Shown here one piece after another: positions 1 through 6,871 of a stretch of 25,674 nt of DNA. Source of the DNA: a virus. Within the stretch, counting starts at the first letter, position 1, and every line of letters starts with the position of its first letter. A program made the translations under genes and the position numbers. The notes under the pieces were generated by a model that ran no database searches, was not told where the DNA came from, and worked only from the letters and a program-made list of their open reading frames with translations. The stretch is taken from positions 1-25,674 of IMG/VR virus record IMGVR_UViG_3300033149_002371; one strand, written 5' to 3'.

Positions 1-498
1 CTAGTCGTCCGGGATCTCCAGTTGGCCACGCTGCGCTGCGCCCGTAACGATCAGTTAACGGGCATTCTCAAAGCCCCTAATACCAAGTTAATAGCCCAAC
101 AAATATCAATAAGTGATGATTGGGCGGGCCGTGGTCGCCTTAGCTGGCGCCGTGTGGATCGTGTGTTGGTCCAGTTCCGGGCGTGCGGTTACATTACCTG
201 GCCTAAAACGTGCCGAATGATCAACAACCTGGGGCGATATGAGACAGCGCCCCGCATTATCCAATTCACCAAAAAGTTTTTTGTAGAGCTGGGGGGCGCC
301 AGCCTGTGGCGCGATGTGCAGAAGGTAAGCCAGGAAAGGATTGAGGGCTTGCGCGTGACTATGCGGGCCAAGGGTATGGACTTTACCGAGATTGCCCAGG
401 CGCTAACGCAATTATTCGAGAACAATAAGGCAATGACCCCGGCGCAGATCGATCGACGGGACCTCAGGCCCGGCCAGCGCATCCTATTGGCGATATAA
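1..498 (+). CDS. RepA-like plasmid replication initiator, C-terminal part (partial)
   Basis: The frame is open from base 1, so the true start lies outside the window; the TTG at 22 is only an internal candidate. The visible part looks like the C-terminal winged helix of IncFII/R1-type RepA. The stretch RGRLSWRRVDRVLVQFRACG followed by YIT matches the RepA pattern of basic helix, 'R..R.L..L...G.I'. The later IIQFTKKFFVELG matches the 'ITFT..LF..L' strand-helix. A lysine/arginine-rich helical tail follows. Such proteins bind the origin and load host DnaA and helicase. The context supports this: the gene is followed after about 145 bases by a perfect DnaA box, as in R1. The match was judged by eye against remembered RepA sequence, so a divergent phage replication protein of another family remains possible. 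Confidence 0.55.
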   Translation, partial: LVVRDLQLATLRCARNDQLTGILKAPNTKLIAQQISISDDWAGRGRLSWRRVDRVLVQFRACGYITWPKTCRMINNLGRYETAPRIIQFTKKFFVELGGASLWRDVQKVSQERIEGLRVTMRAKGMDFTEIAQALTQLFENNKAMTPAQIDRRDLRPGQRILLAI

Positions 499-642
499 AC
501 CGCCCTTTTCCCTCTGATTACATGTTTTACAAAAGTCACAGCCACGCCTAAAAACCGCCTTTTACCACCAAAAATCCCGCCCGCCCGTCCAATCCTAAAT
601 CCCCTCCAGTTGATCAATATAACGATCAGCCCCAACCCCGCT

Positions 643-651
643 TTATCCACA
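643..651 (+). other. DnaA box (TTATCCACA)
   Basis: This is a perfect match to the consensus DnaA box, 145 bases after the stop of the RepA-like gene. A second, weaker DnaA-like site (GGGATAA on the same strand) lies at 658-664. A nine-base match can arise by chance in a genome, but its place beside a Rep-like gene and at the edge of an AT-rich palindrome cluster makes a role in origin opening plausible. Confidence 0.6.
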
Positions 652-703
652 AAAACAGGGGATAAACCTGTGGCAAACCGTGTATTTTTTAGGGGGTAAA
701 AAC

Positions 704-728
704 TAAGTAGGTCGGGGTTAAGTAGGTC
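704..728 (+). repeat. Two direct repeats TAAGTAGGTC, iteron-like
   Basis: TAAGTAGGTC occurs at 704-713 and again at 719-728, a 15-base period. Two copies are few for iterons, but they sit between the DnaA box and the palindromes and could be initiator contacts. Confidence 0.4.
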
Positions 729-740
729 CGCTTCTCTTCA

Positions 741-754
741 ATTACTTAAGTAAT
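741..754. repeat. 14-bp perfect palindrome
   Basis: ATTACTTAAGTAAT reads the same on both strands. Together with the palindrome at 787-802, which shares the ATTACT...AGTAAT core, it looks like a pair of dimer-binding sites, possibly for the RepA-like protein or a repressor. Confidence 0.5.
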
Positions 755-786
755 ACTTTTAAACCTCTAATAACCCCGTACCGGGT

Positions 787-802
787 TTATTACTAGTAAT
801 AA
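787..802. repeat. 16-bp perfect palindrome
   Basis: TTATTACTAGTAATAA is a perfect palindrome. Its half-site ATTACT is the same as in the palindrome at 741-754, 46 bases away, so the same dimeric protein could bind both. A further partial copy (AAGTAATTAG) follows at 802-811. Confidence 0.5.
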
Positions 803-1018
803 GTAATTAGAGCCAGGGCAAAATGATTAAAAAATGATCGGATAAATCCTAAGTGAAACTTATATTGCTCCGCCTCAATCGCTCCGCTCAATCGTTGGGG
901 TGTTGTGCGTTACTGTGTCGTTGTGTCTTTTTGGTGTTAAGGCGCGCAGCGCTTAGTGATGTTTTTCAGGGGGCTAAGGGCGATGTTTTCGCGCTTTAAA
1001 GTTTGTTCATTGATTACC

Positions 1019-1047
1019 TTGAGTTATGACGCTGGCGCGTGTAATCT
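1019..1047 (+). promoter_or_regulatory. Weak sigma70-like promoter before the 1082 gene cluster
   Basis: TTGAGT and TAATCT are separated by exactly 17 bases. The -35 box is a fair match and the -10 box is poor. It lies 35 bases before the first gene of a three-gene overlapping cluster, which is the only reason to list it. Confidence 0.25.
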
Positions 1048-1081
1048 GTTCGGGTTGCGTTGAATGGTCTAGAGGTGGGTT

Positions 1082-1303
1082 ATGGATTCGCACGACGATA
1101 GAAAACAAACGGCCGATGCTGGCAAGGGCGGGCATAGTTTAGGGCTGGGGCCCTCAGGAGGGGCAACCCCTAGCGTTGCCCCTCTTGGATGGTTTGGGCG
1201 CCTTACGGCCAATCTGAGGCGCCCCGTGACGCTGGGGGAGTTGGCCGTGGGTGTTGCGGTTTATTCGTTTTTAGAATGGCTTTTGTCGGGGTGGTTGTCG
1301 TGA
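1082..1303 (+). CDS. Small single-span membrane protein, unknown function
   Basis: The 73-residue product has a hydrophilic N-terminal half (Asp/Lys/Gly/Pro-rich, residues 1-45) and one hydrophobic C-terminal helix, about residues 51-72 (LGELAVGVAVYSFLEWLLSG), with no signal peptide. The ATG follows AGAGGTGG at a good distance. Its stop shares bases with the GTG start of the next gene (GTGA), so the two are probably translationally coupled. I do not recognise a family. A tail-anchored inner-membrane protein of the phage's early or establishment region is the most that can be inferred. Confidence 0.65.
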   Translation: MDSHDDRKQTADAGKGGHSLGLGPSGGATPSVAPLGWFGRLTANLRRPVTLGELAVGVAVYSFLEWLLSGWLS

Positions 1304-1695
1304 CGCCGCGCGGGGTGGCTATAGCTGAGCGCCTAAAGGAAAATTTCCCCGGTGTTTTTAGCTATTTTCGTGAGGATGCGTTGGGCCGGGTGTTAGCCCT
1401 GGCGGATCTTGGAGAAAGTACCGCTATCGTCGCCGATATGGACGGGCTCGGTTATGGGTATAAGTGGGTTTACTCCAGCGTTGAGGGCGCGGTTGCGGCG
1501 TATACAGATTGGATTGTTTCAGGTGATCAGCCCGTTGGCTGGATTTTTGACAACTACACGGACCGCCGCCAGTACCAATCAAAAGAGGAGTGGACGCGGG
1601 CGGCTATTCAAGCGCCAATAGTCGAGGGGCCATTTTCTGTTTTAAGTGTTGATTTATTTTGGGAGGAGTTCGATGCGCGACCAGGAAAAGATTGA
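1300..1695 (+). CDS. Hypothetical protein (131 aa), coupled to upstream gene
   Basis: GTG at 1300 is chosen over the longer frame from 1189 because the GTG overlaps the upstream stop as GTGA, has GGGGTGG just before it, and the 37 extra residues would only read through the upstream gene in another frame. The product is soluble and mixed alpha/beta. It has an N-terminal amphipathic helix (GVAIAERLKENFPGVFSYF) and an aromatic-rich middle (GYGYKWVY, GWIFDNYTDRRQYQSKEEW). No known motif was recognised. Its end overlaps the next gene by 23 bases, placing it inside a three-gene operon. Confidence 0.65.
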   Translation: MTPRGVAIAERLKENFPGVFSYFREDALGRVLALADLGESTAIVADMDGLGYGYKWVYSSVEGAVAAYTDWIVSGDQPVGWIFDNYTDRRQYQSKEEWTRAAIQAPIVEGPFSVLSVDLFWEEFDARPGKD

Positions 1696-1900
1696 TCACA
1701 TTGATGGCCAAAGCGGGGACGGTCCAGACCGCCGCAATCGTGCAGCGGTGGCGCTTAATGCCAAGCGCCGGATCGTTGAGGGCACTTGTGTTAACTGTGG
1801 GGAATCCTTTGAGGGCGTGACCACTAAAAAGTATTGTGGGGACCGTTGCCGAATGCAGTACCGCCGGGCCAAAGCGAAGGAGGCCGATTCGGAAAAGTAG
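1673..1900 (+). CDS. Small zinc-finger protein (CxxC...CxxxC)
   Basis: The ATG at 1673 is chosen because GGAGG lies six bases upstream; the longer frame from 1646 has no such site. The 75-residue product has a charged N-terminus and then one zinc-binding unit, CVNCGESFEGVTTKKYCGDR followed by CRMQYRRAK. The cysteines are spaced C-x2-C-x12-C-x3-C and are followed by a basic helix. This arrangement is common in small phage and bacterial DNA- or RNA-binding zinc fingers. It overlaps the upstream gene by 23 bases. The specific role is unknown; a regulator or nucleic-acid-binding accessory protein is inferred. Confidence 0.75.
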   Translation: MRDQEKIDHIDGQSGDGPDRRNRAAVALNAKRRIVEGTCVNCGESFEGVTTKKYCGDRCRMQYRRAKAKEADSEK

Positions 1901-1904
1901 GGTT

Positions 1905-2020
1905 ATGTGCATTAATACAATTTTATTTTTAACCAAAGGTGCGTTTGTATCGATGCGCATCAATACAATTTTATCTTTAACCAAAGGTGCGTTTGTATCG
2001 ATGCACATTTGTATTAATTT
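1905..2020 (+). repeat. Two 48-bp tandem repeats plus a partial third, with palindromic junctions
   Basis: Unit 1 (1905-1952) and unit 2 (1953-2000) are 48 bases each and differ at only three positions. A third unit begins at 2001 and diverges after about ten bases. The junction between the units is a near-perfect 24-bp palindrome (1945-1968: TTGTAT-C-GATG / CATC-A-ATACAA), and TTGTATTAA at 2009-2017 is inverted to TTAATACAA at 1912-1920. Because 48 is a multiple of three, both strands stay open and encode 16-residue peptide repeats. It fills the gap between the zinc-finger gene and the gene at 2044, so operators or a small repeated element are the likely readings. Confidence 0.8.
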
Positions 2021-2043
2021 AAGCAAATAAGGAGTTTTAAAAA

Positions 2044-2259
2044 ATGACTATCGAAGAGAAGTGGCAAGACTATTTGACGCGCGTTATCCCTAAGAGCGCC
2101 GGAAGTGTTCAGATATCAGAATCCAGGGCGGCATTTTTTGCGGGCGCGCTTAGTGCGTTTAACTTGGTTACTAACCTGCCAGATAATGAGGATGAGGCGG
2201 TTGAGCGGATGGATACAATCTACGCGGAGTTAACGGGTGCATTTGTTGCCCGGCATTAA
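2044..2259 (+). CDS. Hypothetical small protein (71 aa) before terminase
   Basis: The ATG has AAGGAG nine bases upstream. The product is acidic and largely helical (MTIEEKWQDYLTRVIPKSAG..., then SESRAAFFAGALSAFNLV), with no cysteines and no membrane span. Small proteins with an 'ESRAAFFAGA' type helix occur near terminase genes in many phages, but I know of no assigned function. It follows the 48-bp repeats directly and is separated from terS by 87 bases. Confidence 0.75.
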   Translation: MTIEEKWQDYLTRVIPKSAGSVQISESRAAFFAGALSAFNLVTNLPDNEDEAVERMDTIYAELTGAFVARH

Positions 2260-2346
2260 AACCCTCCCTTAATGCCCCTTAAACCTTCCTATTGGTTAAA
2301 TACTGGCCTAGAATCGGGTTAACTCGGTTTAACGGATGTAGACCCC

Positions 2347-2856
2347 ATGGGCTCCCAGATAGAGCTTTTAAGCCCTCAAAATCTTAAAGATGAGATTAAG
2401 GGGGCGTTTAAACAGCTCAATCCCCAACAGCAAAACTTTGTCGCTCTGGTAAAACAGGGGATTCCCGCTGGGCGCGCGTATGACCAGGCGGGCTATAAAT
2501 GCAAAGACCCGGACGCCGCTAATTCCCACGCTTCCCGCCTGATGAGAAATGGCAAGGTAAAGCGGTATCTGTTATTGGTGGAGGCGATGGCCGCCGATGC
2601 CAACAGTTTGACCGCCCAATATCTGGCGCTTGAAATGTACGACAACGCGATAAAACTAAAGGAGGCCGGGGACTTTGCGCAATCCACGGCAAGCCTGGAC
2701 AAAGTGGGCAAGTATTGCGGTATAGAGCCCGCCAATAAAAGCGAGTTCAGCGGACCCGGTGGCGCGCCCATTGCTTTGGATCAGGATATTGAGAACCGCG
2801 TTATTGTTGAGTTTGTGGAGGCTGTCCCGCCCGCCGCTGGTGAGGAGTTCAGTTGA
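2347..2856 (+). CDS. terS: Terminase small subunit
   Basis: The product recognises packaging sites on concatemeric phage DNA and hands them to the large subunit. Residues 24-75 (LNPQQQNFVALVKQGIPAGR, AYDQAGY..., ASRLMRNGKVKRYL) form the helix-turn-helix region typical of the Terminase_2 family: 'L...Q..FV......G..A..AAGY', then '...A..L.+...V..yl'. Residues 80-125 are helical and fit the oligomerisation core. The C-terminal 40 residues are acidic and probably flexible. The length of 169 aa is usual. It overlaps terL by four bases (TTGA), which fits coupled translation. The ribosome site before 2347 is weak (GGATG). Confidence 0.85.
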   Translation: MGSQIELLSPQNLKDEIKGAFKQLNPQQQNFVALVKQGIPAGRAYDQAGYKCKDPDAANSHASRLMRNGKVKRYLLLVEAMAADANSLTAQYLALEMYDNAIKLKEAGDFAQSTASLDKVGKYCGIEPANKSEFSGPGGAPIALDQDIENRVIVEFVEAVPPAAGEEFS

Positions 2857-4289
2857 CGGTACAGTTAAAGCTACCCGCTAAATTCAAGCCGCTATTCCAA
2901 AAAATACGTTTTAAGATATTCTACGGCGGCCGGGGTGGCGCCAAAACAGAGTCGTTTATTCGCGTCCTATTGATTGAGGCGCAGAAGGGTAAGCGCATTT
3001 TATGCCTCCGGGAATACCTAAACTCAATCGATGATTCATGCCACGCCACTATCCAGGAGATTATTAACCTGGACGGATTTACGGGCTTTACCGTTTTGCG
3101 CAATGAGATCCGGCATAGCTCCGGCGGCGGTTTCAAGTATGGGCAATTGGCCCGCAATCTATCCTCTATAAAATCAAAGTCTGTTTTTGATATAGCTTGG
3201 GTAGAAGAGGCTGAGACGGTCACAGAGGAAAGTATTAACTTTCTTGAGCCTACCATCAGAAAGTCCGGCTCTGAGCTTTGGTATAGCTTTAACCCGGTTC
3301 GCGAGGATGGCGCCATATACAGTAAGTACGTTAAGCCCTACCTGGACGCAATCGCGGCCAATGGCTCTTATCATAGATCGGCTAACGATCCCCTTTATGA
3401 TCCGGGTTTTGATGATGACATATACGTTGCTAAGGTTGGCCTAGATGATAACCCGTGGGCGCCCCATACCCTTAGAGCCGCGTCTAAGCAGATGCGCAAC
3501 GATAACTTTGACCTCTGGTTACATGTTTATGGTGGGGAGCCCAAGCGGGATCTAGATGATGTAATTATTCAACCTAAATGGGTAGAGGCGTCTATTAACG
3601 CCCATATTAAGCTGGGCTTTGAGCCGATCGGCGTTAAGTCGCTGGGGTTCGATCCAGCGGATGAGGGGGAGGATGCTAAAGCGGTATGCCATCGCCATGG
3701 GTCAGTAGTGGACCATTTAAGCAGTTGGACCAAGGGGGACCTTGAGGACGGCATTAATAGGGCTTTTGATTGCGCTTATGATATGCGTTCAGAGTTCCTA
3801 GTATTTGACGGGGACGGTTTAGGGGCGGGCGTTAAAATCGGCCTATCCAAGCGCCTGGAAGGTAAGCGGGTTGTGGTCGAGAATTACAAGGGCGGTAAGA
3901 CCGTTGATAATCCCACTGCCAAATACAAGGGCGATGACACTAATAAAAACACCTTTAAAAATAAGCGTGCACAATATTGGTGGTACTTGCGGGACCGCTT
4001 TTACAATACCTATTTAGCCGTCGAGAAAGGCCATTATATAGACCCCGAGGAGCTTATCAGCCTGGACGCTGAGGCACTGGGCAAGCCTATGATTGATATG
4101 CTTAAAGGCGAATTGACGCGCGTTATGCGCCTAAGGACCAACAACAGCATTATCCAACTGGAGTCTAAAAAGGATATGAGAGGGCGGGGTGTTAAAAGCC
4201 CTAATTGCGCGGACGCTATTGTTTTGGCCTTTGCCAATCCGCCGCCAAAGATGAAACCTAAAAAAATAAGCTTTGCCAGTGGGTGGTAA
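2853..4289 (+). CDS. terL: Terminase large subunit (ATPase and nuclease)
   Basis: This motor protein cuts concatemers and pumps DNA into the prohead. The TTG start at 2853 is supported by GAGGAG five bases upstream and by overlap with the terS stop. Walker A is at residues 24-32 (YGGRGGAKT) and Walker B at 111-119 (VFDIAWVEE), with the catalytic glutamate at 118 or 119. The C-terminal RNase H-like nuclease has its acidic residues at D267 (GFDPADEGED), D319/D321 (FDGDGLGAG) and D454 (NCADAIVLAF). This is the PBSX/Sf6 gp2 type (Terminase_3 and Terminase_3C), and 478 aa is the usual length. The pairing with a P22-type portal suggests headful packaging, which is inferred. Confidence 0.95.
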   Translation: MTVQLKLPAKFKPLFQKIRFKIFYGGRGGAKTESFIRVLLIEAQKGKRILCLREYLNSIDDSCHATIQEIINLDGFTGFTVLRNEIRHSSGGGFKYGQLARNLSSIKSKSVFDIAWVEEAETVTEESINFLEPTIRKSGSELWYSFNPVREDGAIYSKYVKPYLDAIAANGSYHRSANDPLYDPGFDDDIYVAKVGLDDNPWAPHTLRAASKQMRNDNFDLWLHVYGGEPKRDLDDVIIQPKWVEASINAHIKLGFEPIGVKSLGFDPADEGEDAKAVCHRHGSVVDHLSSWTKGDLEDGINRAFDCAYDMRSEFLVFDGDGLGAGVKIGLSKRLEGKRVVVENYKGGKTVDNPTAKYKGDDTNKNTFKNKRAQYWWYLRDRFYNTYLAVEKGHYIDPEELISLDAEALGKPMIDMLKGELTRVMRLRTNNSIIQLESKKDMRGRGVKSPNCADAIVLAFANPPPKMKPKKISFASGW

Positions 4290-4292
4290 ATA

Positions 4293-4577
4293 GTGAGCGG
4301 GCCAACGGATGGACCCCGCAACAACCGCCCCATACTGTCCCAGGAGGTCCGTTCGATTGGCCGCCATAAAGACCCCTATATTTATTGCTCCTTTGCTTGT
4401 GGGTGTGGCTCCAGCTTTACCGCCAAACTGTACACGCCCACAACCCGGTGCGAGCCATGCCGCCGCCGGGTTATGTCCGAAAAGCGTAAAGCCGCTTGGA
4501 ATGAGGGTAAATACGCCAAAAAGATCAAGGGTGTAGAGATAAAGGACGTTTTAAACGCCAAAGATCCCCCCAAGTAA
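4293..4577 (+). CDS. Small zinc-ribbon protein between terL and portal
   Basis: The 94-residue product starts at a GTG four bases after the terL stop; no better in-frame start exists before the cysteines. It has a zinc-ribbon core of C-x3-C-x-C-x16-C-x2-C at residues 32-57 (CSFACGCGSSFTAK...RCEPC), followed by a basic tail (RRRVMSEKRKAAW). The extra first cysteine gives five in all. Tight spacing to terL suggests the same transcript. A role in DNA packaging or as a nucleic-acid-binding accessory is possible, but nothing in the sequence proves it. The ribosome site is weak (GGGTGG inside the terL end), so coupling to terL is likely. Confidence 0.7.
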   Translation: MSGPTDGPRNNRPILSQEVRSIGRHKDPYIYCSFACGCGSSFTAKLYTPTTRCEPCRRRVMSEKRKAAWNEGKYAKKIKGVEIKDVLNAKDPPK

Positions 4578-4628
4578 TGTAATCAAATAAAAAAGCGCCT
4601 ATAAATAATAAAAATTTCCCCGGACGGA

Positions 4629-6863
4629 ATGATTATGGCGCGTAAAACAAAATCTCAGAAAATGGATGATATCCACGTTCAGGCCCTTAAGCGTTACAAC
4701 GCCGCCAAAACCTCAGATTATGACAGCCGGGAACAGGCCCTAGATGATATTGCCTTTGCCCAGGCTGAGGGGAACCAGTGGGATCAGCGTTACGGCCAAA
4801 GCAAAGACCGCCCCCGGTTTGAGATTAATAAAATCCAATTTGCCATTAACCAGGTTATAGGCCAGTTTACCCGCCAAAAAATGTCCACCAATACCCGCCC
4901 CACCACGGCAAACGCTGAGCCCAAGGTGGCCGGAGTGTTTAACGGTATTATCCGAAACATATTTAATAAGTCCATGTTTTCCAAGATCCAAGTCGAGGCG
5001 CTTAAGGAGGTAGCCACGGGCGGCTTTGGTGCCTGGCGCGTGTGTACGGATTTTCTGGATGATGAAAGTTTTGACCAAGAGATAAGTTTAAAGTGGATAC
5101 CAGACGCCGTTAATACCGTTTGGTTTGAGTATGAGGACCGCGACAGCTTAAAGCGGAACGCCCGCTGCGCGTTTATCGCTGAGGATATACCGCGCGAACG
5201 TTTCAAAGAGCTATACCCTGATAGTCAGATGAGCAGTTTTGATAAGATCCCCAACCTGAGACGCTTGCGCCGTGATGGCTGGAGTACTCAAGACACTATC
5301 CGGGTAATGGAATATTTCTACAAAGAGCGCATTAACGATCGGCTCTTGGAATTATCGGACGGCCGGGTTGTTTTGCATTCCACGGTTAAGGATGTGTTGG
5401 AGGAAATGGCGGAGGGAGAGAGCCCCGTTACCGTTATTCGTGAGCGCAAAATTAAACGCGATCGCGTGATGTGGTGCAAGGTGTCCGGCACTGAGGTATT
5501 AACAGCGGTAGAAGAATTCCCGTCTAAGCATATTCCTGTATTCCCGGTATACGGTTTCAATTACTGGATAGAGGGCCAACACCTATGGCGCGGCATGGTT
5601 CGCTTTGCCAAAGATCCCCAACGGATCTATAACCATATTGTCAGTGCCAAGGTTGAGGCCGCCACCAACAGTCCTAAAGATCCTATATTTGTTACGCCGG
5701 ATATGGTGGGGGAATATGAGGATGAGTATAAAAACTTTAACCTCAGAAACTCCCCGTTTATGTTCTATGATCCCGGCGATACGGGATTAACTCCGCTGAG
5801 ATTGGGGCCGCCGCCCGTCCAGCCCGCGCTTACTGAGATTGGCCAGCAGGCGGATATGGATATTAAAGCCACGCTGGGCACTAATGAGGCCAGCTTGGGC
5901 AATGTCCCTATGGGCGCCAATGCCCCCAGCGGCGCGGCCGTTATGGCCATCCAACAGCAGAGCAATGTCGGCCATCAGGAGCTTATCCAAAATCTAGCGG
6001 ATGCCGTGGAATACACGGGCAACGTATTAATCGATATGATCCCCCGCGTTTATGATTATGAGGCGCAGATTCGCACCATGAATCCTGATGATTCGACGGA
6101 ATTTGTGCCTATTAACAAGGAGGAAATAGACGTTGAGAACAACACCAAAACGATTGTTAACGATTTAGCCCAGGGCAAATATGACTTATCCGTATCCCTT
6201 GGGCCTAGCTTTGCAACCCAGCGGGAGGAGACGTTGGCCATGATCACCGCCATCAGTGCTAACGATCCTGAGCTGATGGGTTTGACGGCGGATATCCTGG
6301 TTAAGAATCTGGACCACCCGGAGAGCGTTGAGATCACTAAGCGCGTCCGCCGCTCAATGATTGAGAAAGGATTAATCCGGCCTAATGAGGAGGAGGCGGA
6401 GGAGATCGCGGAATTGGCCGCTAGCGCCCCTGAGCCGTCCCCACTTGAACAGATGCAATTTAAACAGCAGGGGCTAACCCTGGAGCATTTGGCCGCTCAG
6501 ATTGATCTACTGGAGGCGGATCTATTAGAGAAACAAAGCCGGGCGCATAAGAATGTAAGCCAATCAGAAAAGACTGAGGCGGAAACGGCCAAGGTATTCT
6601 CCGATATTATGATCAGTGAGTTTAAGGAGGGGATGGCGCTTAATCAGCAGGCGATGGAGGCCATGCAGTTACAGCTGGATAACGCGGTTGTCCATATGAA
6701 TAGCGGCATGAATGAGGCCGTGAATACCGCCTTCGCCAATGTTGCGCCGGGGTTGTATCAGACCGATGATGGGACCGTTGTAAATGTCGATGATCAGGGT
6801 CAAATGTTGCCCGTCGATATGGCCGCGCAGTTGCCGCCGCCCAATGCCACGCCGATGGTCTAG
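4629..6863 (+). CDS. Portal protein, P22 gp1-like
   Basis: The portal is the dodecameric ring at one capsid vertex through which DNA enters and leaves. The 744-aa product matches P22-type portals in length (P22 gp1 is about 725 aa). The N-terminus is typical: SREQALDDIAFAQAEGNQW, then FEINKIQFAINQVIGQ. The body carries 'W.PD.....Y..RDSLK.AR', and 'FPVYGFNYWIEGQHLWRGMV' is followed by a helical stretch around the tunnel helix. The C-terminal 130 residues (about 590-715) are long helices rich in Gln/Glu/Ala, like the barrel of gp1. Two ATGs (4629, 4635) are possible and neither has a strong ribosome site. Next gene starts nine bases downstream. Confidence 0.93.
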   Translation: MIMARKTKSQKMDDIHVQALKRYNAAKTSDYDSREQALDDIAFAQAEGNQWDQRYGQSKDRPRFEINKIQFAINQVIGQFTRQKMSTNTRPTTANAEPKVAGVFNGIIRNIFNKSMFSKIQVEALKEVATGGFGAWRVCTDFLDDESFDQEISLKWIPDAVNTVWFEYEDRDSLKRNARCAFIAEDIPRERFKELYPDSQMSSFDKIPNLRRLRRDGWSTQDTIRVMEYFYKERINDRLLELSDGRVVLHSTVKDVLEEMAEGESPVTVIRERKIKRDRVMWCKVSGTEVLTAVEEFPSKHIPVFPVYGFNYWIEGQHLWRGMVRFAKDPQRIYNHIVSAKVEAATNSPKDPIFVTPDMVGEYEDEYKNFNLRNSPFMFYDPGDTGLTPLRLGPPPVQPALTEIGQQADMDIKATLGTNEASLGNVPMGANAPSGAAVMAIQQQSNVGHQELIQNLADAVEYTGNVLIDMIPRVYDYEAQIRTMNPDDSTEFVPINKEEIDVENNTKTIVNDLAQGKYDLSVSLGPSFATQREETLAMITAISANDPELMGLTADILVKNLDHPESVEITKRVRRSMIEKGLIRPNEEEAEEIAELAASAPEPSPLEQMQFKQQGLTLEHLAAQIDLLEADLLEKQSRAHKNVSQSEKTEAETAKVFSDIMISEFKEGMALNQQAMEAMQLQLDNAVVHMNSGMNEAVNTAFANVAPGLYQTDDGTVVNVDDQGQMLPVDMAAQLPPPNATPMV

Positions 6864-6871
6864 GGGTTGTT

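Larger units (their letters stand above)
499..1081. other. Gene-free region, candidate replication origin (oriR-like)
   Basis: No convincing gene lies in these 583 bases; open frames here lack ribosome binding sites and continue as antisense of the RepA-like gene. The region holds a perfect DnaA box, an ACAGG/CCTGT inverted repeat at 654-671, two TAAGTAGGTC direct repeats 15 bases apart, AACCC/GGGTT arms around 772-787 and two perfect AT-rich palindromes. From 870 to 900 CTCAATCG occurs twice. In R1-type plasmids the origin lies downstream of repA and begins with one DnaA box after a spacer (CIS), which is the layout seen here. Origin function is inferred from layout and repeats only. Confidence 0.45.

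Noticed and set aside
189-650. Leftward open frame of 153 codons opposite the RepA-like gene
   Set aside because: It is mostly antisense to a better-supported gene, has no ribosome site, and crosses the DnaA box and repeat region.
1189-1299. Longer N-terminus for the gene called from 1300
   Set aside because: It would overlap most of the upstream gene in another frame, while GTG 1300 has a ribosome site and a coupled GTGA overlap.
1905-2020. CRISPR array or attachment site
   Set aside because: The units are contiguous, have no spacers, and number only two and a part; no integrase or tRNA is near.
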